IMG/VR virus record: IMGVR_UViG_3300035665_000085
Span: 1-41,584 of that record
Length of the DNA stretch: 41,584 nt
Reading direction: 5' to 3' (one strand)
Origin: a virus
The stretch's first letter is position 1, and each line of letters starts with the position of its first letter. Shown here piece by piece: positions 27,065-37,516 of the stretch. Under the pieces are notes generated by a model. That model ran no database searches. It had not been told where the DNA came from and saw only the letters and a program-made list of their open reading frames with translations. The translations under genes were made by a program, and so were the position numbers.

Positions 27065-29205
27065 TGGCTATCGTAAACTACCAGCCGCAGCAAGGCTCGA
27101 TGCAGTTGTCCGTTGCAGAGCAGCGGCCAATGGACTGGTCCTTGCTGGTCAACGGGCGCATCGTCGATGGCGTCTTGCAGACGCGCCCAGGTTGGGAAGT
27201 GCTGAACGCGCCGAAGACGTACACCGCAGTTGCGGACCCGTCTTCGCCAGACGGCTTTGCCTATCAGGTAGGCGACTACGAGAACGCAATCAACGACTCA
27301 AGCAAGCCGCTGGGTTCGTTTTTGTTCTCTGCACCTACAGGTGACGAATGGATCTTGAGCATCCGCAACGACGGAGCTCCGTTCAACAAGTTCGACATCT
27401 GGACCACTAGCGGACAGAAAGTTACCGACAACGCCAACCTTGCGATCGGACTGCTTGTGCCCGCAGAGAACGGCGCCTTGTACGGCAGCTTTGACGACAT
27501 GCTTGCGGACCCGACAGACAAGACGTATTGCTTTGCGCGGTTTGTCGACACGGTGTTCTTCTGCAACGGCGGGTACCTGTGGCGCTGGGAACCCCTGCGC
27601 TCGATCCACCGCCCAGAAATCATCTCTGCCTTTCGCAACACCAACAACGGCACTGCGGGCAACTACGCTGTAGGACCCATCTACGGCGCCAGCATCGTCA
27701 CTTTCCACCTTGAGTCGCTCGTCCTTTCTGGGTTTGCCCAAGGAACGACAATTGCTTTCGACAAAACAGTCAAGGCCAACAACTCGGCTGCGCCAGTCCG
27801 CAACAATCCAAGCGTACCTGGTCCAGTGTTGATCACGCCAGACGACAACGGTGTTGTGTTCAATCCGTACTACATCATGGTTTCGGACGCACTGTCTCCA
27901 AACTGCTTTCAAGTTTCAGGAACTTATCAGGTGCCGTTGGCTTCTCCTATCTCGGCGATGGCTTCGCACACTGGACGGCTTGTCGTCTGGTCGCAATACG
28001 AAATGGGCGTTCTGTCTGGCGCAATCGACATTGCCAACCAGATTTCGTTCCAGATTGTCTCGACAAACATCGGGTGCATGGGCAAGCGTGCTTTCTGCCA
28101 GACTACGCAAGGAGCTTTGATATTCCTTGGTGACACAAACGTCTATGGCTGGGATGGCAGCGGCATCCCCCAGATTGTGTCCGAGCAGATCCAGACGCTG
28201 TTCCGAGAAGGCACACAGGGCTTCTGGCGGTGGAACTTCAACACGCCGACATACGACATCGGCCAGATTGCGGCCATGCCTTTTCGTGCGCTGACCACGA
28301 AGTCAGACGACGCATGTGCGGTGTTCAACGCGGCCAACAACTACGTCGCGATTGCTGTTACTTCTGGAACGCAGAAGGAAGGAAACGACTTGGTGTTGTG
28401 CTGGAATCCGACCAGCAACCAGTGGTGGCTGGATTCTGTCGAGCCTGCTACGCCAGAGTTCCAGATTGCTGGCGTCGCTCCCAACGAGTACTGGCAGCAG
28501 AACTTCAGTTCGCCCAAGAGCGCTGCTGTAGGCCGCCACACCCTCATGGTGTCGGAAGCAGATCCTACCCTGCTGTTTGCCCAGTGCTACGCATACGAGA
28601 GCTACACGACCGACTCGCCGATGCTTTCTATTTGCGTCCTTCACGGCGACACAGATGACGCTTTCAGCTACCAAACCACTACCGCTATTGACAAGAACCG
28701 ATTCGCCTTCTTGGCCATCTCGGCGCCAGTGTTCCTCGGTGATAGCGAACACAAGCTGCAACGCCGTTTGTTCATGCGCACGATGGGTGTCCGTCCCAAC
28801 GAAGTGGACATATTGATCCCTGAATTGACGTTGCACATCATTCCCGAAGACGGGCACACGGACATCGTCAACAGCACAGACACGACTTCTGTGACCTCAG
28901 AGCAAGCGCTCAGCACTTGGCGCGAAAGCCAGTTGGGAGCTTCGTATTGGCAGTCTGCACCAGGTGTGCCTGACTCAGGCATGTACGGTGGCACAGGAAC
29001 CTTCCCGCCCGGGTGGAACAACACTTGGATCAAGCGCTGGTATCCTCTCGCACCTGTAGACCGCCGCATCGATATTCCGTCGCGCGTGACGCAGTGGTTC
29101 CGCATTGCCTTGTCCAAGGTCGTCCTTGAGGAGAACTCGTCGCCGACCCTCATCATGTCCACGTCTGTCGAGATGGTGCCCAACTACGGCACGCGGAGGG
29201 GATAG
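27064..29205 (+). CDS. Tail nozzle / DNA stabilisation protein
   Basis: 713 aa, almost wholly beta (for example LLVNGRIVDGVLQTRPGWEV and KRAFCQTTQGALIFLGDTNV with periodic Gly, Trp, Asp), compatible with a beta-propeller platform. Its size and place after the adaptor resemble P22 gp10 and the T7 gp12 nozzle, which plug the portal and carry fibres. It should form a hexamer at the end of the tail tube. No enzymatic motif. The exact family cannot be fixed without a profile search. Confidence 0.6.
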   Translation: MAIVNYQPQQGSMQLSVAEQRPMDWSLLVNGRIVDGVLQTRPGWEVLNAPKTYTAVADPSSPDGFAYQVGDYENAINDSSKPLGSFLFSAPTGDEWILSIRNDGAPFNKFDIWTTSGQKVTDNANLAIGLLVPAENGALYGSFDDMLADPTDKTYCFARFVDTVFFCNGGYLWRWEPLRSIHRPEIISAFRNTNNGTAGNYAVGPIYGASIVTFHLESLVLSGFAQGTTIAFDKTVKANNSAAPVRNNPSVPGPVLITPDDNGVVFNPYYIMVSDALSPNCFQVSGTYQVPLASPISAMASHTGRLVVWSQYEMGVLSGAIDIANQISFQIVSTNIGCMGKRAFCQTTQGALIFLGDTNVYGWDGSGIPQIVSEQIQTLFREGTQGFWRWNFNTPTYDIGQIAAMPFRALTTKSDDACAVFNAANNYVAIAVTSGTQKEGNDLVLCWNPTSNQWWLDSVEPATPEFQIAGVAPNEYWQQNFSSPKSAAVGRHTLMVSEADPTLLFAQCYAYESYTTDSPMLSICVLHGDTDDAFSYQTTTAIDKNRFAFLAISAPVFLGDSEHKLQRRLFMRTMGVRPNEVDILIPELTLHIIPEDGHTDIVNSTDTTSVTSEQALSTWRESQLGASYWQSAPGVPDSGMYGGTGTFPPGWNNTWIKRWYPLAPVDRRIDIPSRVTQWFRIALSKVVLEENSSPTLIMSTSVEMVPNYGTRRG

Positions 29206-29885
29206 TGCGGTTCCCCAGCAACAGGAATGTCGGCAACGTCTTTCCGTCTTCACCGCTGCCGACAGGCAACCTGTCTGTCGATACAGCGTTGCGCGCACTG
29301 TTCCAAGACCGCCTCCGCTTGCGCAACATGGTAGGGGTTGTCTGCGCACCGTCTGACGACCTTGTAAACATGTTCAGGGCCTGCAACGACGGGGACACGA
29401 TCTTGCTGCTGCCAGGTATCTACGACGCGTACAGCACAATCACCGTAGACCGCAGCATCAACATCTTGGGCTTGGGTGCAACGATTCGCGGAGAAGGCCT
29501 CTTGCTTGACCTACAAGCCGATCAATGCGAGATCCGCAACGTCGGCTTCGAACGCACTACTCGCGTGGCTGCAGGGCCTACTAGCGCCGCTGTACTGGTA
29601 TCTGGCAACGCAGCGCTCGTAGACGGTTGCGTCATCTCGACACCTGGGCCAAGGGGCTTGCAGGTGGACGGAGACTACTGTTCGGCGCAGAACAACAGGT
29701 TCCTTGAAAACGCGAGCAGGGTAGCAGGTGACAGCGACGTGTACTGGGCAGACGGCGCGATCTGGGGCACGGCATGCGGCAACATGTGGAGTCGCACTGT
29801 CGGCAGTTTTGTTCTAGACTACCGTTGGGTTGATAACCTGACTGAGTCTGCAAACGGCAACGCGGGTATCGTCAACGTGAGATAG
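29205..29885 (+). CDS. Right-handed beta-helix tail protein
   Basis: 226 aa from GTG 29205, which overlaps the preceding stop by one base. The sequence MFRACNDGDTILLLPGIYD, then SINILGLGATIRGEGLLLDL and NVGFERTTRVAAGPTSAAVL shows repeating beta-helix coils of the pectate-lyase/NosD type (about residues 55-185). Such proteins in phage tails form tailspike or appendage trimers that bind or cut polysaccharide. No acidic catalytic cluster is obvious, and it is short for a full tailspike, so a structural or binding role is more likely. Confidence 0.6.
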   Translation: MRFPSNRNVGNVFPSSPLPTGNLSVDTALRALFQDRLRLRNMVGVVCAPSDDLVNMFRACNDGDTILLLPGIYDAYSTITVDRSINILGLGATIRGEGLLLDLQADQCEIRNVGFERTTRVAAGPTSAAVLVSGNAALVDGCVISTPGPRGLQVDGDYCSAQNNRFLENASRVAGDSDVYWADGAIWGTACGNMWSRTVGSFVLDYRWVDNLTESANGNAGIVNVR

Positions 29886-29896
29886 CGGAGGGACAG

Positions 29897-30481
29897 ATGG
29901 CATACGGGCCGAAGCTGCAATTCATCAAGGCGGGCGATGCGCTAGTCGCAGACACCGTCATGCAGAACTTCCAGTCCATCGTGGACTTCCTGCGCGCTAT
30001 CCCCTCCAACAACTTGCTGCAGTACAAGTACACTTGGTCTGGTCAGGGTAACGTCGGCCCGCTTGGTCCAGGTGCTGCAATTGCCTACGGTGGATACCAG
30101 AAGGTCGATGCAGGTGGCACGCCTGTGGGCATGGAGATTACCGCCAGCCTCGGTCTTGCTGGCGCTGGACCGCTTGCCGCAGGTCAGAGCGTCGTAGTGA
30201 AGTGGCAAAAGACTACACCTTCCAACAGCAGTGGCCCAAAGGCCATTGACGTGTGGGTAGACCTGCCTCTTTTCATCACCTTCAACGCGGGCAACACCAC
30301 GTTGGCCGATCGGGTTGCAGATCCCGCGTACGACTTGTACTGCCAGACTGCCGTCTTGAACAACCTGCCCGCTTTGGCTGATGGCGACTGGGTCCGCGTA
30401 AAGGTGGAAACCATCGGCGTTGGAACTGCCATTGACGTCTGCATGTCGCAAATCAACATCAAGAACCCGCTGCGTTCGTAA
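29897..30481 (+). CDS. Virion or tail protein of unknown function (194 aa)
   Basis: Begins MAYGPKLQFIKAGDALVADT after GCGGAGG. N-terminal helix (MQNFQSIVDFLRAIPSNNLL) followed by beta-rich sequence with many Gly (QGNVGPLGPGAAIAYGGYQK). No signal peptide or membrane helix. Placed between the beta-helix protein and the ejection-type proteins, it is likely a tail or internal component. No recognised family. Confidence 0.5.
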   Translation: MAYGPKLQFIKAGDALVADTVMQNFQSIVDFLRAIPSNNLLQYKYTWSGQGNVGPLGPGAAIAYGGYQKVDAGGTPVGMEITASLGLAGAGPLAAGQSVVVKWQKTTPSNSSGPKAIDVWVDLPLFITFNAGNTTLADRVADPAYDLYCQTAVLNNLPALADGDWVRVKVETIGVGTAIDVCMSQINIKNPLRS

Positions 30482-30491
30482 GAGGTGCAAA

Positions 30492-31886
30492 ATGGCACTG
30501 TTGGACCCCCGCAAGACTGGACTGAGCAACGGCATCGCCCAGCAAGAAGGCTATCCGACTTCTGGCGAAACCAGCGCCAACGCAGGGCGTCTTCCTGCGC
30601 AGCGCGCGCAGGCGCCGTTTGACCAGAAGCGTGCGCAGACCAACATCCCGACGCCAAGCACCGCTCCTATGGGGCGCGGCACGCTCAACGGCGGAGCTGT
30701 CCAAGGCGCACAGTACAAGACCGCTGCGCAACCGATGTCGCCGTCTGTTGCTGGGTTTGTCGCCATTCCGAGCGTGTCTACGATGTTTTCGCAGCCTGGT
30801 GGCCCTTCGCTACCAGGGACAACGCCCATCAAGATGAACCAGCAGGGTGGCGCTAGCTTCTTTGGCGGCGGTCAACAGGGATTTGCTCCTACAGAGCCCG
30901 CTCAATCATCAGCTCAACCACAGCAGCAGGCGCAACCCACCGCGCCACAGCCGTCCAAGCAGACCCCTCCGCAGCCCACAACACCTCCGACACCAGAATT
31001 GAAAACTCTCGGCCCTGGTGGTTTCTTGCCGTCTGGACAAGGACCTGCATATTCTGGAGGAGGAACCTTTCCGCAGGGACAAGGCGGATTTGACTTTGAC
31101 ACACAAGCCATTATGAAGAAGCAGGCAGAAGAAGCTGCTGCAAAGACAGCTCCTGCTGGTGGTGCCGCTCCGACGCCGACAGCGACTGGGTACAACTACC
31201 TAGACGAAATCAACAAGATGGGCCAGCAGTACAACGTCGGCGGGGAGTTTGATGTTGCACAACGCCGTCTGCTTGACGAAAAGATCCGCCAGCAGAACAT
31301 GATGATGTCGGCACAGAGCCGTCTTGCTGGCCGTGGCGGCAACATTGCGCAAGTGTCGCAGAACTACGCCAACCAGTTGGCTGGTCTTCAGTATGAAGCC
31401 GAGCGCGCACAGTTGGAGCAAGGTGCCAAACAGCAGCAGTTTGCCAACCAGATGGCTTATGCAAACGCTGTGGTAGATACAAAAACCAAAATGATGGCTT
31501 TGGCAAAAGACCTTGGCTTGAGCGTTGACGACATGGACTTCAACAAACTGGCTGCCGATGCCGTCAACCAGTACGGGCCAAATCTCACTGCGGGACAATG
31601 GCTTGAGTCTATCAACGCCACGCTCAGCGGAGCCGCCAGCGAAAAAGATATTCAACTGAAAAACACCGCTGGACAAATCCGAGAATGGCTCAACTCATAC
31701 TCTGCGGACGCGGAAGGCTGGATTGTCAACGCCTTTCAAACGATGCCAAAACAGACTCTCAAGAATCTGGCGCAGACATATCCGAACATTATTCAAGAAG
31801 TCTTGGCAGACACTTGGGGCGACGACAACGAAGCTATCTTGGACGCGCTCAACGGGGCTGGAGTTGATACAACCGCCTTTGAATAG
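30492..31886 (+). CDS. Pro/Gln-rich internal (ejection) protein candidate
   Basis: 464 aa from ATG 30492 with AGAGG upstream. The first 200 residues are low complexity with Pro, Gln, Gly (PQPSKQTPPQPTTPPTPELK region); the next part is a helical domain (YNYLDEINKMGQQYNVGGEF; GGNIAQVSQNYANQLAGLQY) with coiled-coil character. Such composition and the position before two further large helical proteins resemble the internal core or ejection proteins of podoviruses, which leave the head with the DNA. Similar Pro-rich layout to 18321-20537. Confidence 0.5.
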   Translation: MALLDPRKTGLSNGIAQQEGYPTSGETSANAGRLPAQRAQAPFDQKRAQTNIPTPSTAPMGRGTLNGGAVQGAQYKTAAQPMSPSVAGFVAIPSVSTMFSQPGGPSLPGTTPIKMNQQGGASFFGGGQQGFAPTEPAQSSAQPQQQAQPTAPQPSKQTPPQPTTPPTPELKTLGPGGFLPSGQGPAYSGGGTFPQGQGGFDFDTQAIMKKQAEEAAAKTAPAGGAAPTPTATGYNYLDEINKMGQQYNVGGEFDVAQRRLLDEKIRQQNMMMSAQSRLAGRGGNIAQVSQNYANQLAGLQYEAERAQLEQGAKQQQFANQMAYANAVVDTKTKMMALAKDLGLSVDDMDFNKLAADAVNQYGPNLTAGQWLESINATLSGAASEKDIQLKNTAGQIREWLNSYSADAEGWIVNAFQTMPKQTLKNLAQTYPNIIQEVLADTWGDDNEAILDALNGAGVDTTAFE

Positions 31887-31900
31887 GACAGGGGGAACAG

Positions 31901-32809
31901 ATGGCACTCACGCGCACCAACGAAGAAGTTGCAGAGGACGCACAACAGCGCCAGATCCTCGCTCAGCAGCAGATGCAAGCAGCCTCGCAAGAGGCCGCTA
32001 CGCTCAGGCAGCTTGCTGACATCCAGCCCCTTGCTCCACAGCAGCCGACCAGGTTGCCTATCGACTGGCAGCATGGCGCCGACAGGGCTGCTGCACGGGC
32101 TGCAAACCTCGAGCAGATGCAGTTGCAACACCAGCAGCGCCTTGCGGAAATCGCGGCGCAAGAGCAGGCGGATCGCGAGAGCTTGGCGTACAAGATGCAG
32201 ATGCAGGCCAAGTACGCTCCCAAGCGCACAGGCGGTGGCGGAGGCGCTGGCTACTTGAGCAAGCTGCAGAAAGAGTACATGGACACCTTTATCAATATGC
32301 CTGCTGAGCCGACCCAAGCACAGCGAACCGCCAACAAGCTCTCAGCTTTGGAAGCATCCATCAAGCGCAGTGGAGCAAGCGGAAGGCAGTTCTTGGAGGA
32401 CTTCCACGCTGGTTCTGCGCGTGGGTATGTCCCGTCTGGCGTTGGAACTAAAGCTCAACTTAGCGAAAGGTCAGAAGAAACAAAGGCAAAGACTGCTTTG
32501 GAAGTTGCGGCTGCTCGCAAAGGACAAGAGCAAACTGGGGTCAGAGATAGTGACCGCATCAGGGCACTTTCTGCTGTTGTGCGGGCTGCCGACAAAGACT
32601 TCAGCCAAGAGGCCAGAAAACGAGCGCAAGAAGCAGCCGCAGAATTGCAGAGAATCGGTGTTACCACAGCAGCGCCCGCAACGGCTCCAGCAGCACCAGC
32701 AAGAACTGCTCCTTCTCAAACTGTTCAATTGCCGCCAGTAACAGAAACAAAGACAATCAACGGCAAGAAGTACGAGAAACGCGGTGGAAGCTGGTATTCA
32801 GCAGACTAA
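31901..32809 (+). CDS. Gln/Ala-rich helical internal (ejection) protein candidate
   Basis: 302 aa beginning MALTRTNEEVAEDAQQRQIL. Highly helical with Gln, Ala, Glu and Arg (LEQMQLQHQQRLAEIAAQEQ; KDFSQEARKRAQEAAAELQR). It ends in a Pro/Ala/Thr-rich tail and a small folded end (TINGKKYEKRGGSWYSAD). Likely forms extended helices of an internal core. The stretch 32440-32800 is richer in A and T than its surroundings. GGGGGAACAG precedes ATG 31901. Role inferred from composition and neighbours. Confidence 0.5.
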   Translation: MALTRTNEEVAEDAQQRQILAQQQMQAASQEAATLRQLADIQPLAPQQPTRLPIDWQHGADRAAARAANLEQMQLQHQQRLAEIAAQEQADRESLAYKMQMQAKYAPKRTGGGGGAGYLSKLQKEYMDTFINMPAEPTQAQRTANKLSALEASIKRSGASGRQFLEDFHAGSARGYVPSGVGTKAQLSERSEETKAKTALEVAAARKGQEQTGVRDSDRIRALSAVVRAADKDFSQEARKRAQEAAAELQRIGVTTAAPATAPAAPARTAPSQTVQLPPVTETKTINGKKYEKRGGSWYSAD

Positions 32810-32818
32810 GGTGATGAT

Positions 32819-35800
32819 ATGCCGAAGGTCACAGATCCAAGTATTCTTGAACAACTAGAAGGGAAACCCAGCGCAAAGGTTTCTGTTCCTTCTGCTGTGA
32901 CCGATCCAGAACTTATCAAGCAACTGAACGCTGCTCCACCCGCTACTCCACTTGCTGCAACGCCCGCACAACAAAAGCCGTCTGCGCTGCAAGAGCAGGA
33001 GCGGGAACTCGAAGAGTTCGAACTCTTCGGCATCCCTGTAGGCAAAGGCATCCAGCGGGTCCGCGAGCTTGTGTCTGGCGAGACAGTAGCGCAACTGCCG
33101 TCGTTGATAGCTCCGCAAGAGAAGAGCGGCGCCCAGGCATCAAGAGATTTGCAGTCTACAGTCCGTAGTCCGCTTGTCCCAGAGTACCGCAAACTGGAAG
33201 GCGGTCCCGTTCGGGAGGCCGTGCAATTCGGTGCAAACGTAGCTGCTGGTGCCATTGGCGTGGCGGGCACGGTTGTATCTCTTCCTTTGGAGTTGGGCAT
33301 CGTCGGAAGACGCGTAGCGGCTGGCGCAGCAGCAACGGGCTTGACCGATGCGGCAACTGTTTTGTACGACAGTGGCATGCCTTGGTTGTCAGAAAAACTG
33401 TTTGGCAAGCTGGGCGCTGAATCTCTTTCCAAGCAGCGGGCTAAGGGTCAAACACAGTTGGCAAAATTCGGAGAAGAAACCAAAGAGGCTACCGCAGAGC
33501 TTGTACAAGGATTGGCGTTTGGATATTCCCCAGCAGCCTACACATACGTTGAAGGCAAACTGAAAGGCGACCCCAACGCTGGAAAGAAAGCGCTTGAGGC
33601 GTTGTACGCCTACCCGCTTGAGAGCATCCTGCCTGTTTGGCACGGCGCCAAATGGGGCATGACCCGCAAGGGTACGCCTGTTACGGCAAAGCCCACTGTG
33701 GAGCGTCCTGTGGCTCCAAGCGATGCGCCCGTAGTTCCAGTCGACGCAGAGGTTGTGCGCACGGTCAAGGGTGAGCCGTTGCTGCTCAACGAATTCGGCA
33801 AGACTGTCTACGAGCCACTGACCAAACTGTCGAAATACGACACCAAGATCCGCGAAAAGCTTGGCGACACTGTCGGCGACATCTTGGAGCGCGGCAAGAC
33901 CGTAGTTGAGCCCAAGTGGCAGGAGCTCGCCTTTGATGCCGTGACGCAGCGCAAGCTGGAACTGCAACGCGGCATCGCTGCTGCACGTTCTCCGCAGAAC
34001 CAGGTGTCCAGTCCCGTCGTCGACAAGCTGAAGAACGCAGTAGTTGACTACAACTTGCTGCGGGACATCGAGACGGAGCTTGCAGATCCTGCGTTCAAGG
34101 GTGCTACTGAGCTTGAGAAGTTCCAAGCCATTGAAGGCACGCTGGGCCAGACGGAGACTATCTACAACGTCCCTGTCTTGGACAAAGACAGCAGGGCAAT
34201 TGCAACTGCCTTGGGCGAGAACCTCGTTGCCAGAGGCATGCCTGTCGATACGGCGCAGTTGGCCATCCCGTACATCGTGCTGGAGACTGTCCGCGCCAAC
34301 AAGAACACAGGTCAAGACATCAACCCGTTGAGCGGCCTCACGGACATGCTCAACAAGTTGAACACGCTAGACGACCAGCAGGCTGCGGCGCTCGTAAAGA
34401 CTACAGCAGACTTTGTAGAGGCGCGCAAAGCAGACCCAAACTTCTTGGCCGCAGCAGACATGCAGTGGTCTGGCAAGGAATACCGCTGGGTGCCTGGTGC
34501 AGATGTGCGCAGCCGAGACGGCTACGTCCGCGCCTTTGAGCAGATCAGGAAGAACGATGCCGCGAACGGCAAACCTACGTTCGACATCAGCATCCCTGAG
34601 CTAGGCGAACTCCGCAAAGACTACGTCTACCAGCTGTACCAGAACATAGTTGACGACATGCGCACAAGCCCACAAGGCCAAGAGCGTGTGTTGCAGTTGT
34701 TGCGGTCTGCTCCGCTGTCACGCATGGCTGCAAACCCTACCGCTCCCGCACATGTCAAAGCGCTTGCCGCTTGGTCTAATCAACCTGGTGGAAAGCGCAG
34801 GCAGCTCGTAGACCTGATGAACCAAGCTGGTCTTGAAGCATCGCAGAACTACGGATACGACCCCTCAGTCATTGCCAAGCGGTTCGACCGCTATCTGTCT
34901 CGCGCGTTTACGGATGCCATCGAAGCAGATGCCCGCATGACCAATTTCTTGGACCAACTGGAAAGCGAAGCGCCTGCTTTCAAGGATGTCTCGCGTCTTG
35001 TGCAAACGCCTCGTTTCAAGCGAAAGCTGTCTGAAACCAAGAGCAACGATCGCTTTGTCGACTTGGTCAACAAAGGCGACATTTCGTTGCACGATGCACT
35101 GGCTGCAACAGTCACAACGACTATGGCGGTCAACAAGCACTTGGCCAACATGGATTTCATTTACAACAAGCTGTCTGAGCTTGGAATGATTTCCGACGAA
35201 CCCAAGGCGGGATATATCCAGCCGTGGCAACGCAGGGTTGCAGAGAAAGGAAAGGCGGCGAGCAACGACCCGTACAACTTTGTGTACGGCAAGCTCGGCG
35301 ACAAGTACATCCGCGAAGACTTGGCAAACCAGTTGAACATGACAAGGACTTGGTTTGAGAAAGCCGTAGACACCAACGGAAAGTTGAAGGTAATCGCTGA
35401 CCTTGGTGGTGAAGTGCTCAGGTTCAACCGCTTTACGCACACCATGCTCAACCAGCCTGGGTATCTTGTGCGCAACGCCCTGACGGATCCGACACTTACT
35501 ATCGTGGCTAGCGGACTGACGCCATACAAAGGCGAAGGCAAGAAACTGCTGCTTGAAGCTCAAGCTGTTTCTGACAGATTTGACAGGACTGCTGCCAGCC
35601 CAGAAGGCGCCGTGCTTTCGCCGATGATGCGCGAGATGGAGCAGCAGGGTTTCAATCTCCGCGTCGGCCCTGTACTCAACGACTTGCCGCTTGATATGCG
35701 CAACGCTGTCATGAAGCAAGGCGACTACATCTACAAGGCGACGACCAAGGCTGCAGACCCGATGGATCGTGTCGGCGCTATGTCCAGGGCTGCCGCCTAC

Positions 35801-37516
35801 ACGCGGGCGTATGCCAGCACAGTGAAGGCTGGAACGCTTGCGACTTGGAAGGCGTTTAACGACACCAAGTTCACCCGCAACTTCGAGAAAATCATGCTGC
35901 AGAACCAGCATGAAATCGAGGTAGCGCAACTCAAGTTGCAAGAAGCGCGAAGCAAGCTGTCTACGGCAAACGAGTACAAGAACAAGGCTGCTGCGGACGC
36001 AGCAAGGGCAGAGGTTGCAAGGCTTGAGCAGGTAAAGGACAAGGCCCAGCGCCGTCTTGACCAGACAATCCAGCAGTCTCGCGCTGCGAACTACAGGGTC
36101 GACGACCCCGACAGGCCGACTATCTGGCCATCGCAGTACATGGCGCACCTCAACAGGTATCTCAACGAGACTGCGATCACCTACGCCGCTGCCAAGATGG
36201 AGCGCGAGCGCGCTATCTGGTCGTACACGATTGCCCGCAAGAAACTCGGCCTCGACCCTGAGCGTGCGGCAATCTTCGTCAAAGAGCATGTGTACGGACA
36301 CGAACGCGCACCCGAAGCCGTGCGCGACCTCGCGAACAATCCACTTGCTCTTGTCGGCGCACCGCTGTTTGTCAACTACGGCTTGTGGCAGACAAGCAAG
36401 TACACCAGACGCGTTCTCAATGAGCCTACCCTGTGGGGCGCTTACGTCTTGCAACAGGGCCTGAACGCCATGAACGAGCATGAGATCCTGAATGAGGATT
36501 CAGGCGAAAGCGCTCTGCGTGGCCGTCTTGCCAAGATCCACCTGCAGCGCAGCTCCATCCCAGAAGTAGGCCTGTCTACTGTCGGTGAGTTCCAGAGCGC
36601 GCTGAAGGCTATGGGCTGGCCTGAGTCTTGGGTCAAGGCCTTTGGCAAGCCAGACGACGTGTTCACCTTCAACATGACAGACCCTATTGGCGGTCAGACG
36701 TTCTTGCACCAGATCAACCCAGACAGGGCTGGCAGCGACTACTTCTTCCAGTTTGGCGTATACGGTCCTGCCGTCTCGCAAGTTTTCGATGCAAACTACA
36801 GGAACTTCAACGACCCAGGTTCGATGCCCATGCCTGGTGACCCAGGGCTGACTGGCAAACCGCTGGCAACGCTGCGGTCTATCCTGCTTGCTACGTTTCC
36901 CTCGACGATGCACGTCAAGAACATCGGCTTTACGAAAGACGTGCCGCTTGTCATGCCGTTTGGCCGTGCGCTCACGTCCGCGACTCAGCAGGTCAAAGCC
37001 AAGATGGAGGGTAAGCCTGTCTACAAGAACATGTACGGCGCAGAGGTCAGCCCTCTAGATCCGATCGGCAAAGAAGTCGGGTGGGTCATGCCCAACCCTG
37101 TAGACTCTGCCGCCTACATCGCCTCGTTGCACCGCCAGATGGAACACAAGGCCAACGTCATCAGCGACGCAGAGCGCATGTTCAACAGCCAGCTTCCGCC
37201 CAATATGGCAGATCAGATCCGCGCAGCTACCATCAGCGAGGCGCACATCAACGCCACCATCAAGACAGCCCAGATGCGCTTGAACTACGGCTGGCCGATG
37301 AACTTCATTTCGCGAGACGAAGCCCGCGATGAAGCTATCAGGTTGGAAAAGATGCGCGTTGATGCTATCAAGGCGTTGAAAGAGAACAAGCCTAACGGCG
37401 AAATTCTCGTACACATGTTCGACAACCCCAGGATCAATGGCTTCTACGACATGATGGTTGGGCTTGAAAGAGAAGCCCTAGAAGACATTGAAGGCGACGA
37501 CGACCAGGAGGATTGA
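32819..37516 (+). CDS. Giant internal virion / DNA ejection protein (1565 aa)
   Basis: By far the largest gene. A hydrophobic segment lies near residues 136-175 (NVAAGAIGVAGTVVSLPLEL, then VGRRVAAGAAATGLTDAATV), long helical domains follow, a coiled coil at about 1020-1090 (VAQLKLQEARSKLSTANEYK), and a conserved-looking C-terminal part containing ERAAIFVKEHVYGHERAPEA and LALVGAPLFVNYGLW. Size, helicity and gene order match the large ejected core proteins of podoviruses (such as T7 gp16), which form a channel through the cell envelope. No transglycosylase Glu motif is visible here, in contrast to some relatives. Confidence 0.55.
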   Translation: MPKVTDPSILEQLEGKPSAKVSVPSAVTDPELIKQLNAAPPATPLAATPAQQKPSALQEQERELEEFELFGIPVGKGIQRVRELVSGETVAQLPSLIAPQEKSGAQASRDLQSTVRSPLVPEYRKLEGGPVREAVQFGANVAAGAIGVAGTVVSLPLELGIVGRRVAAGAAATGLTDAATVLYDSGMPWLSEKLFGKLGAESLSKQRAKGQTQLAKFGEETKEATAELVQGLAFGYSPAAYTYVEGKLKGDPNAGKKALEALYAYPLESILPVWHGAKWGMTRKGTPVTAKPTVERPVAPSDAPVVPVDAEVVRTVKGEPLLLNEFGKTVYEPLTKLSKYDTKIREKLGDTVGDILERGKTVVEPKWQELAFDAVTQRKLELQRGIAAARSPQNQVSSPVVDKLKNAVVDYNLLRDIETELADPAFKGATELEKFQAIEGTLGQTETIYNVPVLDKDSRAIATALGENLVARGMPVDTAQLAIPYIVLETVRANKNTGQDINPLSGLTDMLNKLNTLDDQQAAALVKTTADFVEARKADPNFLAAADMQWSGKEYRWVPGADVRSRDGYVRAFEQIRKNDAANGKPTFDISIPELGELRKDYVYQLYQNIVDDMRTSPQGQERVLQLLRSAPLSRMAANPTAPAHVKALAAWSNQPGGKRRQLVDLMNQAGLEASQNYGYDPSVIAKRFDRYLSRAFTDAIEADARMTNFLDQLESEAPAFKDVSRLVQTPRFKRKLSETKSNDRFVDLVNKGDISLHDALAATVTTTMAVNKHLANMDFIYNKLSELGMISDEPKAGYIQPWQRRVAEKGKAASNDPYNFVYGKLGDKYIREDLANQLNMTRTWFEKAVDTNGKLKVIADLGGEVLRFNRFTHTMLNQPGYLVRNALTDPTLTIVASGLTPYKGEGKKLLLEAQAVSDRFDRTAASPEGAVLSPMMREMEQQGFNLRVGPVLNDLPLDMRNAVMKQGDYIYKATTKAADPMDRVGAMSRAAAYTRAYASTVKAGTLATWKAFNDTKFTRNFEKIMLQNQHEIEVAQLKLQEARSKLSTANEYKNKAAADAARAEVARLEQVKDKAQRRLDQTIQQSRAANYRVDDPDRPTIWPSQYMAHLNRYLNETAITYAAAKMERERAIWSYTIARKKLGLDPERAAIFVKEHVYGHERAPEAVRDLANNPLALVGAPLFVNYGLWQTSKYTRRVLNEPTLWGAYVLQQGLNAMNEHEILNEDSGESALRGRLAKIHLQRSSIPEVGLSTVGEFQSALKAMGWPESWVKAFGKPDDVFTFNMTDPIGGQTFLHQINPDRAGSDYFFQFGVYGPAVSQVFDANYRNFNDPGSMPMPGDPGLTGKPLATLRSILLATFPSTMHVKNIGFTKDVPLVMPFGRALTSATQQVKAKMEGKPVYKNMYGAEVSPLDPIGKEVGWVMPNPVDSAAYIASLHRQMEHKANVISDAERMFNSQLPPNMADQIRAATISEAHINATIKTAQMRLNYGWPMNFISRDEARDEAIRLEKMRVDAIKALKENKPNGEILVHMFDNPRINGFYDMMVGLEREALEDIEGDDDQED

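Noticed and set aside
34865-36481. 538-aa open frame on the minus strand
   Set aside because: Antisense to the giant ejection protein; Cys/Arg/Leu-rich nonsense composition and no start signal.
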